A DNA stretch of 33,644 nucleotides from Candidatus Kuenenia stuttgartensis (GCA_945872325.1 CAMBZY010000002.1:1-33644); one strand, 5' to 3'. Numbered from the stretch's first letter, positions 17,552-26,487 are shown. Notes: a model not told the origin generated them from the sequence alone. Translations and numbers: made by a program.

Positions 17552-17582
17552 GGTTTCCAGAAAGATCTTCTCATCTCATCCC

Positions 17583-17610
17583 GGCCTTGTCAATAAAAAT
17601 CGACAAGGCC
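17583..17610 (-). terminator. Hairpin downstream of gyrB
   Basis: A perfect 9-bp stem (ggccttgtc / gacaaggcc) with a 10-base AT-rich loop lies about 120 bases past the gyrB stop. Neither side is followed by a T-run, so it is a candidate transcript end or mRNA-stabilising hairpin rather than a textbook terminator. Confidence 0.35.
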
Positions 17611-17730
17611 TGCTCAGTTCCCAAGGTTTAGATCACCATCACTGACGACCATAACCCCATCAATACCAACTCGTTCAAGCCGGTTTTCAGTTCGACATCC
17701 GTCGAATAAAACCGGCCGTTCCGAAACGCG

Positions 17731-20241
17731 TCAAACGTCCAGATTCTTGACCTCAAGAGCATGCTTTTCAATGAACTGACGACGTGGCTCCACGTCCTCG
17801 CCCATCAAAGTCGTAAACAGGTCGTGGGCCGCTGCCGCATCGTCAAGACGAACCTGCATCAGGCCACGACGCGTCGGATCCATCGTGGTGTCCCACAACT
17901 GATCCGCATCCATCTCTCCCAGTCCTTTGAAACGCGTGATCTTCATCCCACGCTCGCCCACCTGACGCACCTTCGGAACCAGCTCTCTCAGGTCAGAAAG
18001 CAGGAAGCTCTCCTCCCCTCGCTTCAGCTCGAACCGCGGAGGAGGCTCATCGCCCGTCACTTCTCTAGGCAGAAGCATCTCGGCAGTCAACTGAAATTCG
18101 TCCCTCATCCGGGCCAGCTGCCGATTCACCCCACGAAGCTCGTGAAGCTCAATCACCCTGAGGGATTGATCAGCCACCTTATCAGGCGACTCGCCAGCCA
18201 CCACGGCCGCTGCCTTGGCATCGACCGTATCACTGACGCCCTTGGCAATCAGAAGCTCGGCTTCCGATGCGTCGTGAATCCACTGCGTCACTCCACCTTC
18301 CACCACCATGAAAAGTGGCAAAAGGCCGGCGTTTGGATCGTTCTCGCCCTCAGCCTTCTTGACTTGCGCCAAAAGGTGACGGAGAGGAATATTGCGGCGA
18401 CCAAACACGCGCAGACCCTGCTCCAGGGCTGTCGCAATTTCCATGAGCGTTTTCAGGCCTTCAATCGGGAAAGTCGGGCCGTCTTCAAGAACCTTCAGAG
18501 AGGCGTCCTTAAGCCCGTTTTCCATGAGAATCGCCTGCATCTGGCTTTCCTCACGCACATATCGACGCTCTTTTCGCTGGCTGATCATATAAAGCGGAGG
18601 CTGGGCCACGTAAAGGTGCCCGCCGGCGACCAGTTTCGGCATCTGGCGATAAAAGAAGGTCATCAGCAGGGTTCGGATGTGCGATCCGTCGACGTCGGCA
18701 TCGGACATCATCACGATCTTGCCGTACCGACGCTTGGCTGTATCCTCTTCGTCGCCAATCCCACAGCCCACAGCCGTGATGATATTGCGTACCTCGTCGT
18801 TGCCCAGAACCTTGTCCAGACGGGCCCGCTCGACGTTCAGGATCTTACCCCTCAACGGCAGAATGGCCTGATACAGGCGGTCGCGGCCACCTTCGGCTGT
18901 CCCACCGGCAGAATCGCCTTCGACCAGGAACAGCTCAGAGCTGGTCAGTTCGTGAGTCGTGCAGTCCATCAACTTGCCAGGCAGACCAACACCTGAGAGA
19001 ACGCCTTTGCGGTTGCGGACCAGTTCCCGCGCCTTTTTGGCCGCAATCCGGGCCTCGGCCGCCAGGAGTGCCTTATCGCGAATTTTCCGCGCAACCGCCG
19101 GATTCTCTTCGATGTACTGGCTGAGCTTCTCGCCCACAATCTTGCTGGTGATCCCCTCCACCTCGCCGTTGCCCAGCTTGGTCTTGGTCTGGCCTTCAAA
19201 CTGTGGATCAGGCACGCGAACAGCCACGATCGCTGTCAGTCCCTCGCGGAAGTCGTCGCCGGTGATCTCCAGATCCTTCATCCGATACGACGGTGGATTA
19301 TCCTTGATGTAAACATTGAACGACCGGGTCAGAGCTGTCCGGAAGCCAGTCAGGTGCGTTCCACCTTCCTGCGTGTGGATGTTGTTGCAGTAGCTCGTCA
19401 CGTTGTCGCGAATCGAGTCGTTGTACTGCATCGAAACTTCCACTTCCACGCCCTTCTCATCGTCCCGACCCATGAACCGGATCGGCGGATGAAGCACGCT
19501 TTCAGCGCGGTTCAACCACGCCACAAACCCCGCCAGACCTTCCTCGCTGAAGAATGTCTCGCCTTTTTCGTTGCCGTCCACCCGTTCATCTAGAAGCGTG
19601 ATCTTCACGCCTGGATTCAAGTAGGACAGTTCCCGGAGCCTGCGTTCCAGAATGTCGTATTCAAATACGGTGACCTGAAAAATCGTGTTGTCAGGCATGA
19701 ACCGGATCATCGTACCGGTCCGCTGGGTCGGTCCACAGGCTCGGATCGGACCTTGCACCAGACCCTGCTTGTAATCCTGTCTCCAGATCTGTCCACCGCG
19801 ATGGATTTCAGCCTCAAGCCATTCGGAAAGGGCATTGACCACCGTAATACCGACCCCGTGCAAACCACCCGAAACCTTGTAAGTATTGTGGTCGAACTTC
19901 CCACCGGCGTGCGGAGTGGTCAGAACCACTTCGAGGGCCGTGGTGCCTGTGTCGGCGTGAATGTCGACGGGAATCCCGCGGCCGTCGTCCTGAACAGTCA
20001 CGGATCCATCCGGATGGATCGTCACACTGATCGTGGTACAGTGGCCGGCCATAGCTTCGTCGATCGAATTGTCGACCACTTCATAAATCAGGTGGTGGAG
20101 GCCACGGAATGTGGTGTCTCCAATGTACATCCCAGGCCGAAGGCGGATGGCTTCGATGCCCTCCAGTCGACGGATCGAAGAGGCGTTGTATTCGCCACCG
20201 TTGGCAGCTGGAACGTTATCGGCCGTGGTATCAGCGGACAT
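17731..20241 (-). CDS. gyrB: DNA gyrase subunit B
   Basis: ATP-hydrolysing subunit of gyrase, which introduces negative supercoils together with GyrA (not in the window). The frame opens at GTG 20253 (840 aa); ATG 20241 (836 aa, MSADTTADNV) is preferred, though neither has a clear ribosome site. The GHKL ATPase domain shows EVVDNSIDEA, DDGRGIP and GGLHGVG within the first 140 residues. The TOPRIM domain has EGDSAGG, LPLRGKILNVE and the metal-binding DADVDGSHI. Between TOPRIM and the conserved tail (KGLGEMDADQLWDTTMDP) lies an insertion of about 170 residues, as in Gram-negative type GyrB. It closes the dnaN-dciA-gyrB block, about 95 bases after dciA, so co-transcription is likely. Confidence 0.97.
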   Translation of the reverse strand: MSADTTADNVPAANGGEYNASSIRRLEGIEAIRLRPGMYIGDTTFRGLHHLIYEVVDNSIDEAMAGHCTTISVTIHPDGSVTVQDDGRGIPVDIHADTGTTALEVVLTTPHAGGKFDHNTYKVSGGLHGVGITVVNALSEWLEAEIHRGGQIWRQDYKQGLVQGPIRACGPTQRTGTMIRFMPDNTIFQVTVFEYDILERRLRELSYLNPGVKITLLDERVDGNEKGETFFSEEGLAGFVAWLNRAESVLHPPIRFMGRDDEKGVEVEVSMQYNDSIRDNVTSYCNNIHTQEGGTHLTGFRTALTRSFNVYIKDNPPSYRMKDLEITGDDFREGLTAIVAVRVPDPQFEGQTKTKLGNGEVEGITSKIVGEKLSQYIEENPAVARKIRDKALLAAEARIAAKKARELVRNRKGVLSGVGLPGKLMDCTTHELTSSELFLVEGDSAGGTAEGGRDRLYQAILPLRGKILNVERARLDKVLGNDEVRNIITAVGCGIGDEEDTAKRRYGKIVMMSDADVDGSHIRTLLMTFFYRQMPKLVAGGHLYVAQPPLYMISQRKERRYVREESQMQAILMENGLKDASLKVLEDGPTFPIEGLKTLMEIATALEQGLRVFGRRNIPLRHLLAQVKKAEGENDPNAGLLPLFMVVEGGVTQWIHDASEAELLIAKGVSDTVDAKAAAVVAGESPDKVADQSLRVIELHELRGVNRQLARMRDEFQLTAEMLLPREVTGDEPPPRFELKRGEESFLLSDLRELVPKVRQVGERGMKITRFKGLGEMDADQLWDTTMDPTRRGLMQVRLDDAAAAHDLFTTLMGEDVEPRRQFIEKHALEVKNLDV

Positions 20242-20348
20242 GGCAGGTATCACCCAGATTAGAAAAACCCACTTGGCCGACGGATTCGCCGAACCGACAC
20301 TTCAATGTCGGCACACCCAAGCCTCTTGTGGCCACCCGATCGGCCCGG

Positions 20349-20849
20349 TCAATTTTTTGATTTGTCATTCAGAGCACTCCCTCGCCTTTGCTTCACAGCG
20401 ACCGGCATGGTGGATGAGTCGTCTGGTTCGTCTACTTTGCCTTGTCGGAACCGGATATCGGTCAGGCTTGCACCACCCGATGTCGCTCGCAAAGCCTTCA
20501 ATAATTCCGGCTTGCGAAACTGCCTGAGTTCTTCCAGAAGGCACGAGTTCGAGACTGTCACGTTCAGTACGCCCCGCTTGACGGCACCAATCTTCGTCAT
20601 CTCAGCCTTGGGCCTGCCAAGCAACTTGTCCCAGGCCTTCTCCAGATCGCTGGCGGCCATCATCCGGCCATAACCATTTCGAGCCATCAAAGCATCCATC
20701 ACATGCGTCAGGGTCTTCGGACCCCGAGACTGCATGAGACCCGCACCGGCATAGCTCATGGTCTCTTGAACCATCCGCTTCTGAGCATCGGCCACTCGCC
20801 CGCTCACATTCGGATTCGTTCGCAGAACTGGCTTTTCTTTCAACGGCAT
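20349..20849 (-). CDS. dciA: DciA/DUF721 replicative-helicase loader-type protein
   Basis: A 166-residue protein. The DUF721 domain spans about residues 45-135, with a helical N-terminal part (MDALMARNGYGRMMAASDLEKAW), the tryptophan motif AWDKLLG, and VLNVTVSNSCLLEELRQFRKPELLKAL followed by LTDIRFRQGKV. DciA proteins interact with the DnaB helicase and replace DnaC/DnaI loaders in most bacteria. The assignment comes from this pattern and from the position between dnaN and gyrB. The tail (about residues 140-166) is polar and probably disordered. It lies 10 bases downstream of dnaN and so is translated from the same message. Confidence 0.85.
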   Translation of the reverse strand: MPLKEKPVLRTNPNVSGRVADAQKRMVQETMSYAGAGLMQSRGPKTLTHVMDALMARNGYGRMMAASDLEKAWDKLLGRPKAEMTKIGAVKRGVLNVTVSNSCLLEELRQFRKPELLKALRATSGGASLTDIRFRQGKVDEPDDSSTMPVAVKQRRGSALNDKSKN

Positions 20850-20859
20850 CCCTCGCCTC

Positions 20860-21975
20860 TCAATGCGGCATCAGCGGCATCACAATATAGTCGTAATGAT
20901 CGGCTGTATGGAAGAGCGCAGCGGCCTTCGAATTGATCAGATCGACGAACAGCTCCGTATTCTCTTCCATCGTCTGGAGGGCTTCCACCAGATACCTTGG
21001 ATCAAACGTGATGTCAATCGTATTCCCGTCGTAGTTGATCGGTATGTCCAGATGGCTGTCGCCCACGTCCGGCGATTTGCTGTCGAGTTTCAACGTGCCT
21101 GACGAGAACTGGAAGTCCACGCCCCGGCTCTCCTCACTCGTCACAATCATCGACTGCTGAACCACCCTCAACAACTCGCCCGCCTTCAGGCTCACCCGTG
21201 CTTCATGCTGGTTCGGGAACACGTCCTGATACCGCGGGAACCGGCCTTCCACAAGTCGCGTGTGAATCATCGCCCGCTCTGTACGAATCGCAGCCGCGTT
21301 GCCGTCCAGAATCGCAAAATGGACCGCTGAATCATCGTCGTTGAGATTTCGCTCAATCAGCTTCAATGCCTTCACCGGGATCACTGGAGACGCACCCTCG
21401 ACCTTCTCCACCTCTCCATGCATCGTCGCCGCAACCGTCATCTTGGCCAACCGGCGACCATCCGTACCCACCATCGAAATCGTATCCTCGCCAAACTCCA
21501 CCAGGACTCCGCCCAGGGCATACCGGGTGCTGTCCACATCGGTCGCAAAACTCGTCCGGCGGATCAATCGGCGCAGGTCTGATGCCTGTAAAACATGGTA
21601 ACTTCGAGCCGTGAAGCTCGGGACTTCAGGGAACAGGGTCGGATCCTCAGCCGTGAAGTTCCACTTGCTCCGACCGCCCCGAACGTCGATCTTCTCGCCG
21701 TTGGACTCGATCGTCAGGTCGATCTCGTTACTCAATCGCAAAAGCTGCTGGATCCGAACGGTCGGCAAAATCACGGCACCGGGCTCGTCCACCCGAACGC
21801 CTGAAACCATGTAGCGAATGCCCAGCTCAAGGTCGGTCGCCATCAGTGTCGAACCCGTAGAATCGACCACGAGTTTGAGGTTCTGGAGGATCGGTTTAGG
21901 GCTTCGGGCCGGAGCCACACCACCCACCATGGCGATCGCCGCCAACATCCCCTCACGATTGCACTGTGACTTCAT
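20860..21975 (-). CDS. dnaN: DNA polymerase III beta sliding clamp
   Basis: The frame opens at GTG 22005 (381 aa), but ATG 21975 gives the normal N-terminus MKSQCNREGMLAAI and a typical length of 371 residues. Three repeated clamp folds are recognisable: ILQNLKLVVDSTGSTLMATDLELG in the first, RYALGGVLVEFGEDTISMVGTDGRRLA in the second, and the C-terminal DPRYLVEALQTM ending YDYIVMPLMPH, the usual MPM/R-type terminus. The ring slides on DNA and holds polymerase and repair partners. It is the first gene of the dnaN-dciA-gyrB transcript; dnaA is absent from its upstream side, where phage-type genes start in the opposite direction. Confidence 0.96.
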   Translation of the reverse strand: MKSQCNREGMLAAIAMVGGVAPARSPKPILQNLKLVVDSTGSTLMATDLELGIRYMVSGVRVDEPGAVILPTVRIQQLLRLSNEIDLTIESNGEKIDVRGGRSKWNFTAEDPTLFPEVPSFTARSYHVLQASDLRRLIRRTSFATDVDSTRYALGGVLVEFGEDTISMVGTDGRRLAKMTVAATMHGEVEKVEGASPVIPVKALKLIERNLNDDDSAVHFAILDGNAAAIRTERAMIHTRLVEGRFPRYQDVFPNQHEARVSLKAGELLRVVQQSMIVTSEESRGVDFQFSSGTLKLDSKSPDVGDSHLDIPINYDGNTIDITFDPRYLVEALQTMEENTELFVDLINSKAAALFHTADHYDYIVMPLMPH

Positions 21976-22320
21976 GGTCGATTCGCTCGGAACTCTAAAG
22001 GACACATATTCAGGAGCCTCTCAATGGCCGGCCAAGCCAGCCATCGCCTCACCATTTTGGTTTGTCAGGATCGATGTGGTCAGGGCCTGAAATGGCCTCA
22101 ACAAAGTGCGGTGCAGCACCAAAAATCCGTTGGCTACACCCAACCGACAGCCCCATCCCTGAAGCAGACTTCTCGATTCTAGAAGGTTTACGAGGTATTT
22201 CCCTATCTTACCACTTTCGTCAAGAACCCACAAGTGGCACTCAAGCCTTTCTCACTTGTGGACTCCAAATCCAAACTAACACGCAGAGCCAGCAAGCGAC
22301 GAGCGCCACAGAAGCTGTGA

Positions 22321-22334
22321 TGTTAGATCTAACA
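22321..22334. promoter_or_regulatory. Perfect 14-bp palindrome, operator candidate
   Basis: tgttagatctaaca is its own reverse complement. The flanks (tgatg ... catca) pair as well if one two-base offset is allowed. It sits about 345 bases upstream of the dnaN start and 310 upstream of the terminase start, a plausible binding site for a dimeric regulator of either side. Confidence 0.35.
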
Positions 22335-22382
22335 CATCAATTTACAAATACTTATGTTGGCCTGGTTAGTCACTGAGGCCGC

Positions 22383-22402
22383 CCTTGCTCGCGCTGCGGG
22401 TT
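22383..22402 (+). repeat. Dispersed repeat, left copy
   Basis: A 20-nt GC-rich unit containing cttgctcgcgctgcgg that recurs with one mismatch at 33394-33413, on the other side of the phage-type gene cluster. Both copies are in the same orientation and intergenic. It resembles a repeat family I recall from planctomycete intergenic DNA; an attachment-site role is possible but unproven. Confidence 0.6.
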
Positions 22403-22644
22403 AGTTTGGCCAGCCAAGAATGCACTACCGCGAAGCTCAATACCTGCCACCATTCGATAAAACCGCCCGCCCCCGTTTTATTTACCTAACCATCATCCAA
22501 TACAACCACCACTCATAATATTTCCACCAGATGCAACATGAATTTCAACCCGTCCACGATATTATCGCTGCAATTCCAATCAACGTCATTTAAAACATCA
22601 ACGCTTATTATTTAATACCTCTCGAATCGAAAGCCCCTATCACC

Positions 22645-24234
22645 ATGAATTCCGGCGAACCTGACCGAATCCAATCGCCTGACAATCATGGAATGAACCT
22701 CTATCAGCCCATGGACAGCACCGGCCTCTGGCACTGGATCAAGCACTATTCAGGAATTCAAGTCGCAAAAAATGCCGTCTGCCCCGGCCACCACGCCCCC
22801 TGGGATTTCCTCAAAACCATGTACTTTCAGCGCCCTCCCGTCAGCCTCGCCCTCGGTGGCCGTGGGACCGGAAAATCGTTTCTCACCGCTCTCGGGACCC
22901 ACCTGATGAGCCGCCAGATCGCCCGCAACCGTGTCCGTGTCCTCGGCGGCAGTCTCGCCCAAAGTCTTCAGATTTATGAGGCCATGCAATCCATCGTCAA
23001 AAACATGGAATCCGCTATCGGGCCAGGCCATCACGAATTTCAATCGCTCACCAAAAATCGCGGAGTTTATCCAAATGGCTCCGAAATTATGATCCTGCCT
23101 GCCTCTAATACAAGTGTTCGTGGACCCCACGTCCCCACTCTCCTGCTCGATGAAGTCGACGAAATCCCTTCCGAACTCCGTGAATCCGCCATGGGTATGT
23201 GCATGAATCTCGGCGGTCTCAAAGCCTCAACCGTCATGACCTCCACCTGGCACAGAACCGGCGGACCCATGACGGAACTCGTTGCCAGAGGAGAAGCTGG
23301 CGAATTTCCATTCTTCCGGTTCTGTATCTTCGAAGTCCTCGAACGATGCCCGAACTGGAGGTCTGGCCCGGATCTTGAAAATTGCCCTTCCTGCCCGCTC
23401 CTCCGCTGGTGCCACGACGTCCGCGATGGCGGCCCACCTCGCGCCAAACGCTCCGATGGACATTATTCCATCGATTCCGTGATCCAGAAATTGATGTGCG
23501 TCAGCCAGAAAATCTTCGAAGCCGACTACCTCTGCATGGGCCCTCGCGCTGACGGTCTCTGGTTCAATGAATTTCAACGCGGACTTCATGTCCACGAAAA
23601 AGCCGAGTTTAATCCCTCACTGCCTGTCCACATGGGCCTCGACAGCGGTGTTTACACCGGCGCCGTTTTATTTCAGGTTCAATGGCATAAAATCCAATCT
23701 CAAAATCCAATCACGCCCTCGATTAAAACCGAATTCAACGTTCCGGATATCCATGTCTTTGCCGAATTTCTCAGCGAAGGCCATTCCGCCGAATGGAATG
23801 CCAGAAATATGCTGAATTTAATCCACAAACATTGCAACGGCCGTATCGACTACACCTGGACCGACCCCGCCGGTGGTGCCCGAAATCCGATCGGACCCAC
23901 CGTGCTCGCCGAATATCAACGCGTTGGATTAAAACTCACACCCTGGCCATATTCCCTGGTCGTCGATAGCCTGGCAGGCGTGGAATCGCTTCTGAACCCG
24001 GCGGAAGGCCCCCCTCGACTCACCATTCACCCGCGTTGCGAAATCCTGATTCAAGCCTTCGAAAACTACCGAAGAGCTCGCGTCGGTGGACAGTGGCGCG
24101 ACTGGCCGGAAGATCCCCAACACCCCCACGAAGATTTGATTGATGCCCTTCGTGGAGGTATCAAAGCTGTGATTCATGATCATTCGTCGGCTTTATTTCA
24201 CGTGCCCCGTGTCTCTCCAAAAAGGATCTTTTAA
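22645..24234 (+). CDS. Phage terminase large subunit
   Basis: A 529-residue DNA-packaging motor. N-terminal ATPase: Walker A GGRGTGKS (71-78), Walker B TLLLDEVDE (165-173) and a coupling motif MTSTW (198-202). A Cys cluster (C235, C247, C250, C256, in ENCPSCPLLRWC) followed by AKRSDGHYSID is an insert found in a subset of phage terminases and probably binds zinc. C-terminal RNase-H-like nuclease: GLDSG (Asp333), WTDPAGG (Asp407) and HEDLIDAL (Asp497/Asp500). All catalytic positions look intact. No small terminase is seen upstream. The next gene starts immediately after the stop. Translation could also begin at ATG 22693; no strong ribosome site precedes either. Confidence 0.9.
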   Translation: MNSGEPDRIQSPDNHGMNLYQPMDSTGLWHWIKHYSGIQVAKNAVCPGHHAPWDFLKTMYFQRPPVSLALGGRGTGKSFLTALGTHLMSRQIARNRVRVLGGSLAQSLQIYEAMQSIVKNMESAIGPGHHEFQSLTKNRGVYPNGSEIMILPASNTSVRGPHVPTLLLDEVDEIPSELRESAMGMCMNLGGLKASTVMTSTWHRTGGPMTELVARGEAGEFPFFRFCIFEVLERCPNWRSGPDLENCPSCPLLRWCHDVRDGGPPRAKRSDGHYSIDSVIQKLMCVSQKIFEADYLCMGPRADGLWFNEFQRGLHVHEKAEFNPSLPVHMGLDSGVYTGAVLFQVQWHKIQSQNPITPSIKTEFNVPDIHVFAEFLSEGHSAEWNARNMLNLIHKHCNGRIDYTWTDPAGGARNPIGPTVLAEYQRVGLKLTPWPYSLVVDSLAGVESLLNPAEGPPRLTIHPRCEILIQAFENYRRARVGGQWRDWPEDPQHPHEDLIDALRGGIKAVIHDHSSALFHVPRVSPKRIF

Positions 24235-25800
24235 ATGTCAAGCCGTGGACCTGGATTGCAACTCATTAAAAAACGTCACCCGGAATGGGCCGAACATCAC
24301 ATCCGATGGATATGGCTCCTGGATAGCCTCGAAGGCGGCCAGCGATATCGCGAAGCCATCTATGGCTACGACCAGCAAGGCCAGCCCATGCGAAATCTGG
24401 TTCGCCATAAACGCGAATATCCCGTACCAGGGACAGAATCCACCGCCATTGGCCGACCCGGCGACGGCTGGCCATTGACCGCCCCGGAAGAATCGTCCCC
24501 AATCGGGCCTGCAACTGACGACGACTTTGAACTTCGCCGCGCTCGTACTCCAGTGCCCACTTTTCTCGCTGAAACTGTCGAAACCCACCTCTCCCGAATT
24601 TATGCCCGGGAAGTGGTCCGCGATGGCTCGGAAAATGTCCGTAAATGGTGGTCGGATGTCAATGGTTGTGGCCTTTCCATCGATCAGTGGATGATTGAGA
24701 CCATCGCCCCTCTACTGCTTTGCCTGGGCCAGATTGACGTGATTATCGACCGACCCCGGCCACCCTCCGGCGAAACCATTGAAACCCAGGCCGATTGCAT
24801 TCGACTCGGGCTCGATACTTGTATTGCAAACTATATCCTCCCTGAAAATATGGTCTGGTGGAGGCTCGATGAAAGCTGTCAGATTTATGAAGAATGTCTG
24901 GTGGCCGAATCTCTTGAAATCGAGGGCACTCTGGTGCCAGTTTTCAGGCACTGGACCGCTTCTGAATCAACGCTTTATGACACCAATGGTCATATCCTTG
25001 AAACCATCGCCCATCATATCGGCAGAGTTCCTATCGAACGCCTGTTTTTGGCTCGCAAACCCCGCAGCCGGAATGTCGGTCAGTCCCGCTATGAAGGCAT
25101 CGCCGAGCGTCAACGTGAATATTACAACCGCGACAGCGAATTGATTCTCTCCGACACCACTCAGGCTCACCCCCTGATGCAAGGCCCTGAGGATTTCATT
25201 CAGCCCGACGGTGGGATCCCCATCGGCCCCGGCTGGCTCCTTCCAAAAAAGAAAAATAATACCGGCACCAGCATTACCTACGAAGGTTTTGAGGTGGTCA
25301 ACTTTAATAAAGATGGAGCTGAGTCGATCCGTCAGAACAAGGCCGATATCCGCGACGATATCGACCGCGATTCTGCCCTGGTTCGATCCGTAGAACGTAG
25401 CGGGCAAGTGCAATCAGGAGTTGCAAAAGCCATCGACCTGCACGACGGCAACAATCGACTCGCCAAGCTGGCTAAAGCTCTGGCCAGAGCTGAAATGCAA
25501 ATTGTGAAATTGGCATTGACCGTTTTATACGATGGAGTAATCCAACGGGTTGGCGAGGATTTACGGAATATTCGGATTGAATATCCCAGCGAGTTCGATT
25601 TATTGACAACTTCTGAATTGGCAGACGCTACCAGAGGTTTTCAACGGATACTAAGTGAGTCAGGTCGCCTGCCAATGACCGAAGGGCTTTTACTAAGCCG
25701 ATTGCTGCGATTATGCATGCCGGGACTCGCAGATGACATGTATCTGAAATGTGATCAGGAAATTCAGGAATATCTCGACACCAAGGTAAAGAAATCATGA
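24235..25800 (+). CDS. Phage portal protein (DUF4055-like)
   Basis: A 521-residue protein whose ATG directly follows the terminase stop; AAAGGA lies about 9 bases before it, inside the terminase gene. The N-terminal part matches DUF4055-type portals: ELRRARTPVPTFLAETVETHLSRIYARE, then NGCGLSIDQWMIETIAPLLLCLGQIDVIID. The middle includes FEVVNFNKDGAESIRQNKAD and a long helical SGVAKAIDLHDGNNRLAKLAKALARAE, resembling the portal stem/crown helices. Twelve copies would form the vertex channel through which the terminase packages DNA. The position immediately after terminase supports this. It is intact over its whole length, and its stop overlaps the next small start (ATGA). Confidence 0.82.
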   Translation: MSSRGPGLQLIKKRHPEWAEHHIRWIWLLDSLEGGQRYREAIYGYDQQGQPMRNLVRHKREYPVPGTESTAIGRPGDGWPLTAPEESSPIGPATDDDFELRRARTPVPTFLAETVETHLSRIYAREVVRDGSENVRKWWSDVNGCGLSIDQWMIETIAPLLLCLGQIDVIIDRPRPPSGETIETQADCIRLGLDTCIANYILPENMVWWRLDESCQIYEECLVAESLEIEGTLVPVFRHWTASESTLYDTNGHILETIAHHIGRVPIERLFLARKPRSRNVGQSRYEGIAERQREYYNRDSELILSDTTQAHPLMQGPEDFIQPDGGIPIGPGWLLPKKKNNTGTSITYEGFEVVNFNKDGAESIRQNKADIRDDIDRDSALVRSVERSGQVQSGVAKAIDLHDGNNRLAKLAKALARAEMQIVKLALTVLYDGVIQRVGEDLRNIRIEYPSEFDLLTTSELADATRGFQRILSESGRLPMTEGLLLSRLLRLCMPGLADDMYLKCDQEIQEYLDTKVKKS

Positions 25801-25916
25801 TCGGCCCAATCATCGCCTGCCTGAGTCTTCAAATTGTCTGTCTGTCGCTTGTCAGAAGCGTTGTGATCCCTTTTGTGATCGACTTTGCCGAGCTCTTCAT
25901 TTCCCGTAAAAAATGA
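25797..25916 (+). CDS. 39-residue hydrophobic membrane peptide (too short for the ORF track)
   Basis: ATG 25797 overlaps the portal stop by 4 bases, and the frame stops at TGA 25914-25916. The product is a single hydrophobic helix (MIGPIIACLSLQIVCLSLVR and following VVIPFVIDFAEL) with a basic end, SRKK, the topology of a small membrane peptide. Translational coupling to the portal gene and the protein-like sequence argue that it is real. It might be a holin-like or regulatory peptide, but no family can be assigned. The next gene starts 25 bases later at ATG 25942. Confidence 0.6.
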   Translation: MIGPIIACLSLQIVCLSLVRSVVIPFVIDFAELFISRKK

Positions 25917-25941
25917 CCATCCAAGAGAAGAATTTCGCAAA

Positions 25942-26487
25942 ATGATCAATCTCGATAACATTAAGCCTGAACCTATCGTCACTTCACCAGAATCAGCCCC
26001 GATTGAGACTGTAACAAATACAGTCTCAGCCGACCCTTTCATATCATCCACCGGCCGAAATCCCTTGGAACAGGAGTTACAGGAATGGAAAGATCGTTGC
26101 TTTGTGATGGCTGCGGAACGCGAACTGGCAATGGCCCTGAGCGGCGAATCCATCAGGCCAGGCGCAGCATCTCAACTGATGAAACTCTGGAGCGATCGGA
26201 TTATCTCCAAAATCGACGAGAAATCATCCATCAAAGTGCAATCCGCCGACGGCCGAAACCTTGCCGATGCTGTGAAAGACTGGCTTCAAAGCCCTGATTT
26301 TGCACACTTTCGAACCGCCAGCCATAAGGGCGGTACCGCCGCCCGTACGGAATCGGCTGTCACCGAACGAACTGTCCCTACAGTTCTGCAGGCCAAGAAT
26401 TTAAATGAATCTGTCATTCAACATTGGCGCCAACGCGCTTTGAAATCAGATCAATCCTTACAACGTGGCCTTTGGCCACGATATTGA
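25942..26487 (+). CDS. Scaffold-like phage head protein (position-based)
   Basis: The frame opens at 25885, inside the 39-residue gene; ATG 25942 gives 181 residues beginning MINLDNIKPEP, with AGAGAAG about 11 bases upstream. The first 50 residues are acidic and Pro/Thr/Ser-rich. A helical, charged stretch follows (LEQELQEWKDRCFVMAAERELAMAL), then SADGRNLADAVKDWLQSPDFAHF and a polar tail. There are no membrane segments. Its place between portal and major capsid genes, small size and helical content fit a capsid scaffold or minor head protein. The family was not recognised, so this is inference from gene order. Confidence 0.65.
   Translation: MINLDNIKPEPIVTSPESAPIETVTNTVSADPFISSTGRNPLEQELQEWKDRCFVMAAERELAMALSGESIRPGAASQLMKLWSDRIISKIDEKSSIKVQSADGRNLADAVKDWLQSPDFAHFRTASHKGGTAARTESAVTERTVPTVLQAKNLNESVIQHWRQRALKSDQSLQRGLWPRY

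Larger units (their letters stand above)
17294..17730. other. Intergenic region between gyrB and the SNF2 gene
   Basis: It holds a hairpin downstream of gyrB and a low-confidence small - strand ORF, both listed separately. The + strand 90-aa track ORF at 17324 overlaps these and has no ribosome site or recognisable features. The SNF2 promoter must lie here if the gene is not read through from gyrB. Confidence 0.45.
21976..22644. other. Divergent non-coding region between dnaN and the terminase gene
   Basis: About 670 bases with no supported gene; track ORFs at 22021 (-) and 22062 (+) look like chance frames. It must contain the dnaN promoter and probably the start of phage-type transcription. 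It holds a perfect 14-bp palindrome (22321-22334), a dispersed repeat copy (22383-22402) and an AT-rich tail (22480-22640). I looked for TTATNCACA-type DnaA boxes and saw no cluster, so an origin is not supported. Confidence 0.5.

Noticed and set aside
17761-18996. 411-aa + strand ORF opposite gyrB
   Set aside because: Its sequence is His/Arg-rich antisense translation; gyrB on the - strand is unambiguous.
22021-22376. Small ORFs on both strands (70 aa -, 104 aa +) upstream of dnaN
   Set aside because: No ribosome sites, composition unlike proteins, and they overlap each other in a region expected to hold promoters.
21976-22644. Replication origin beside dnaN
   Set aside because: The location is tempting, but I found no cluster of TTATNCACA-like DnaA boxes and dnaA is absent, so it was not annotated.
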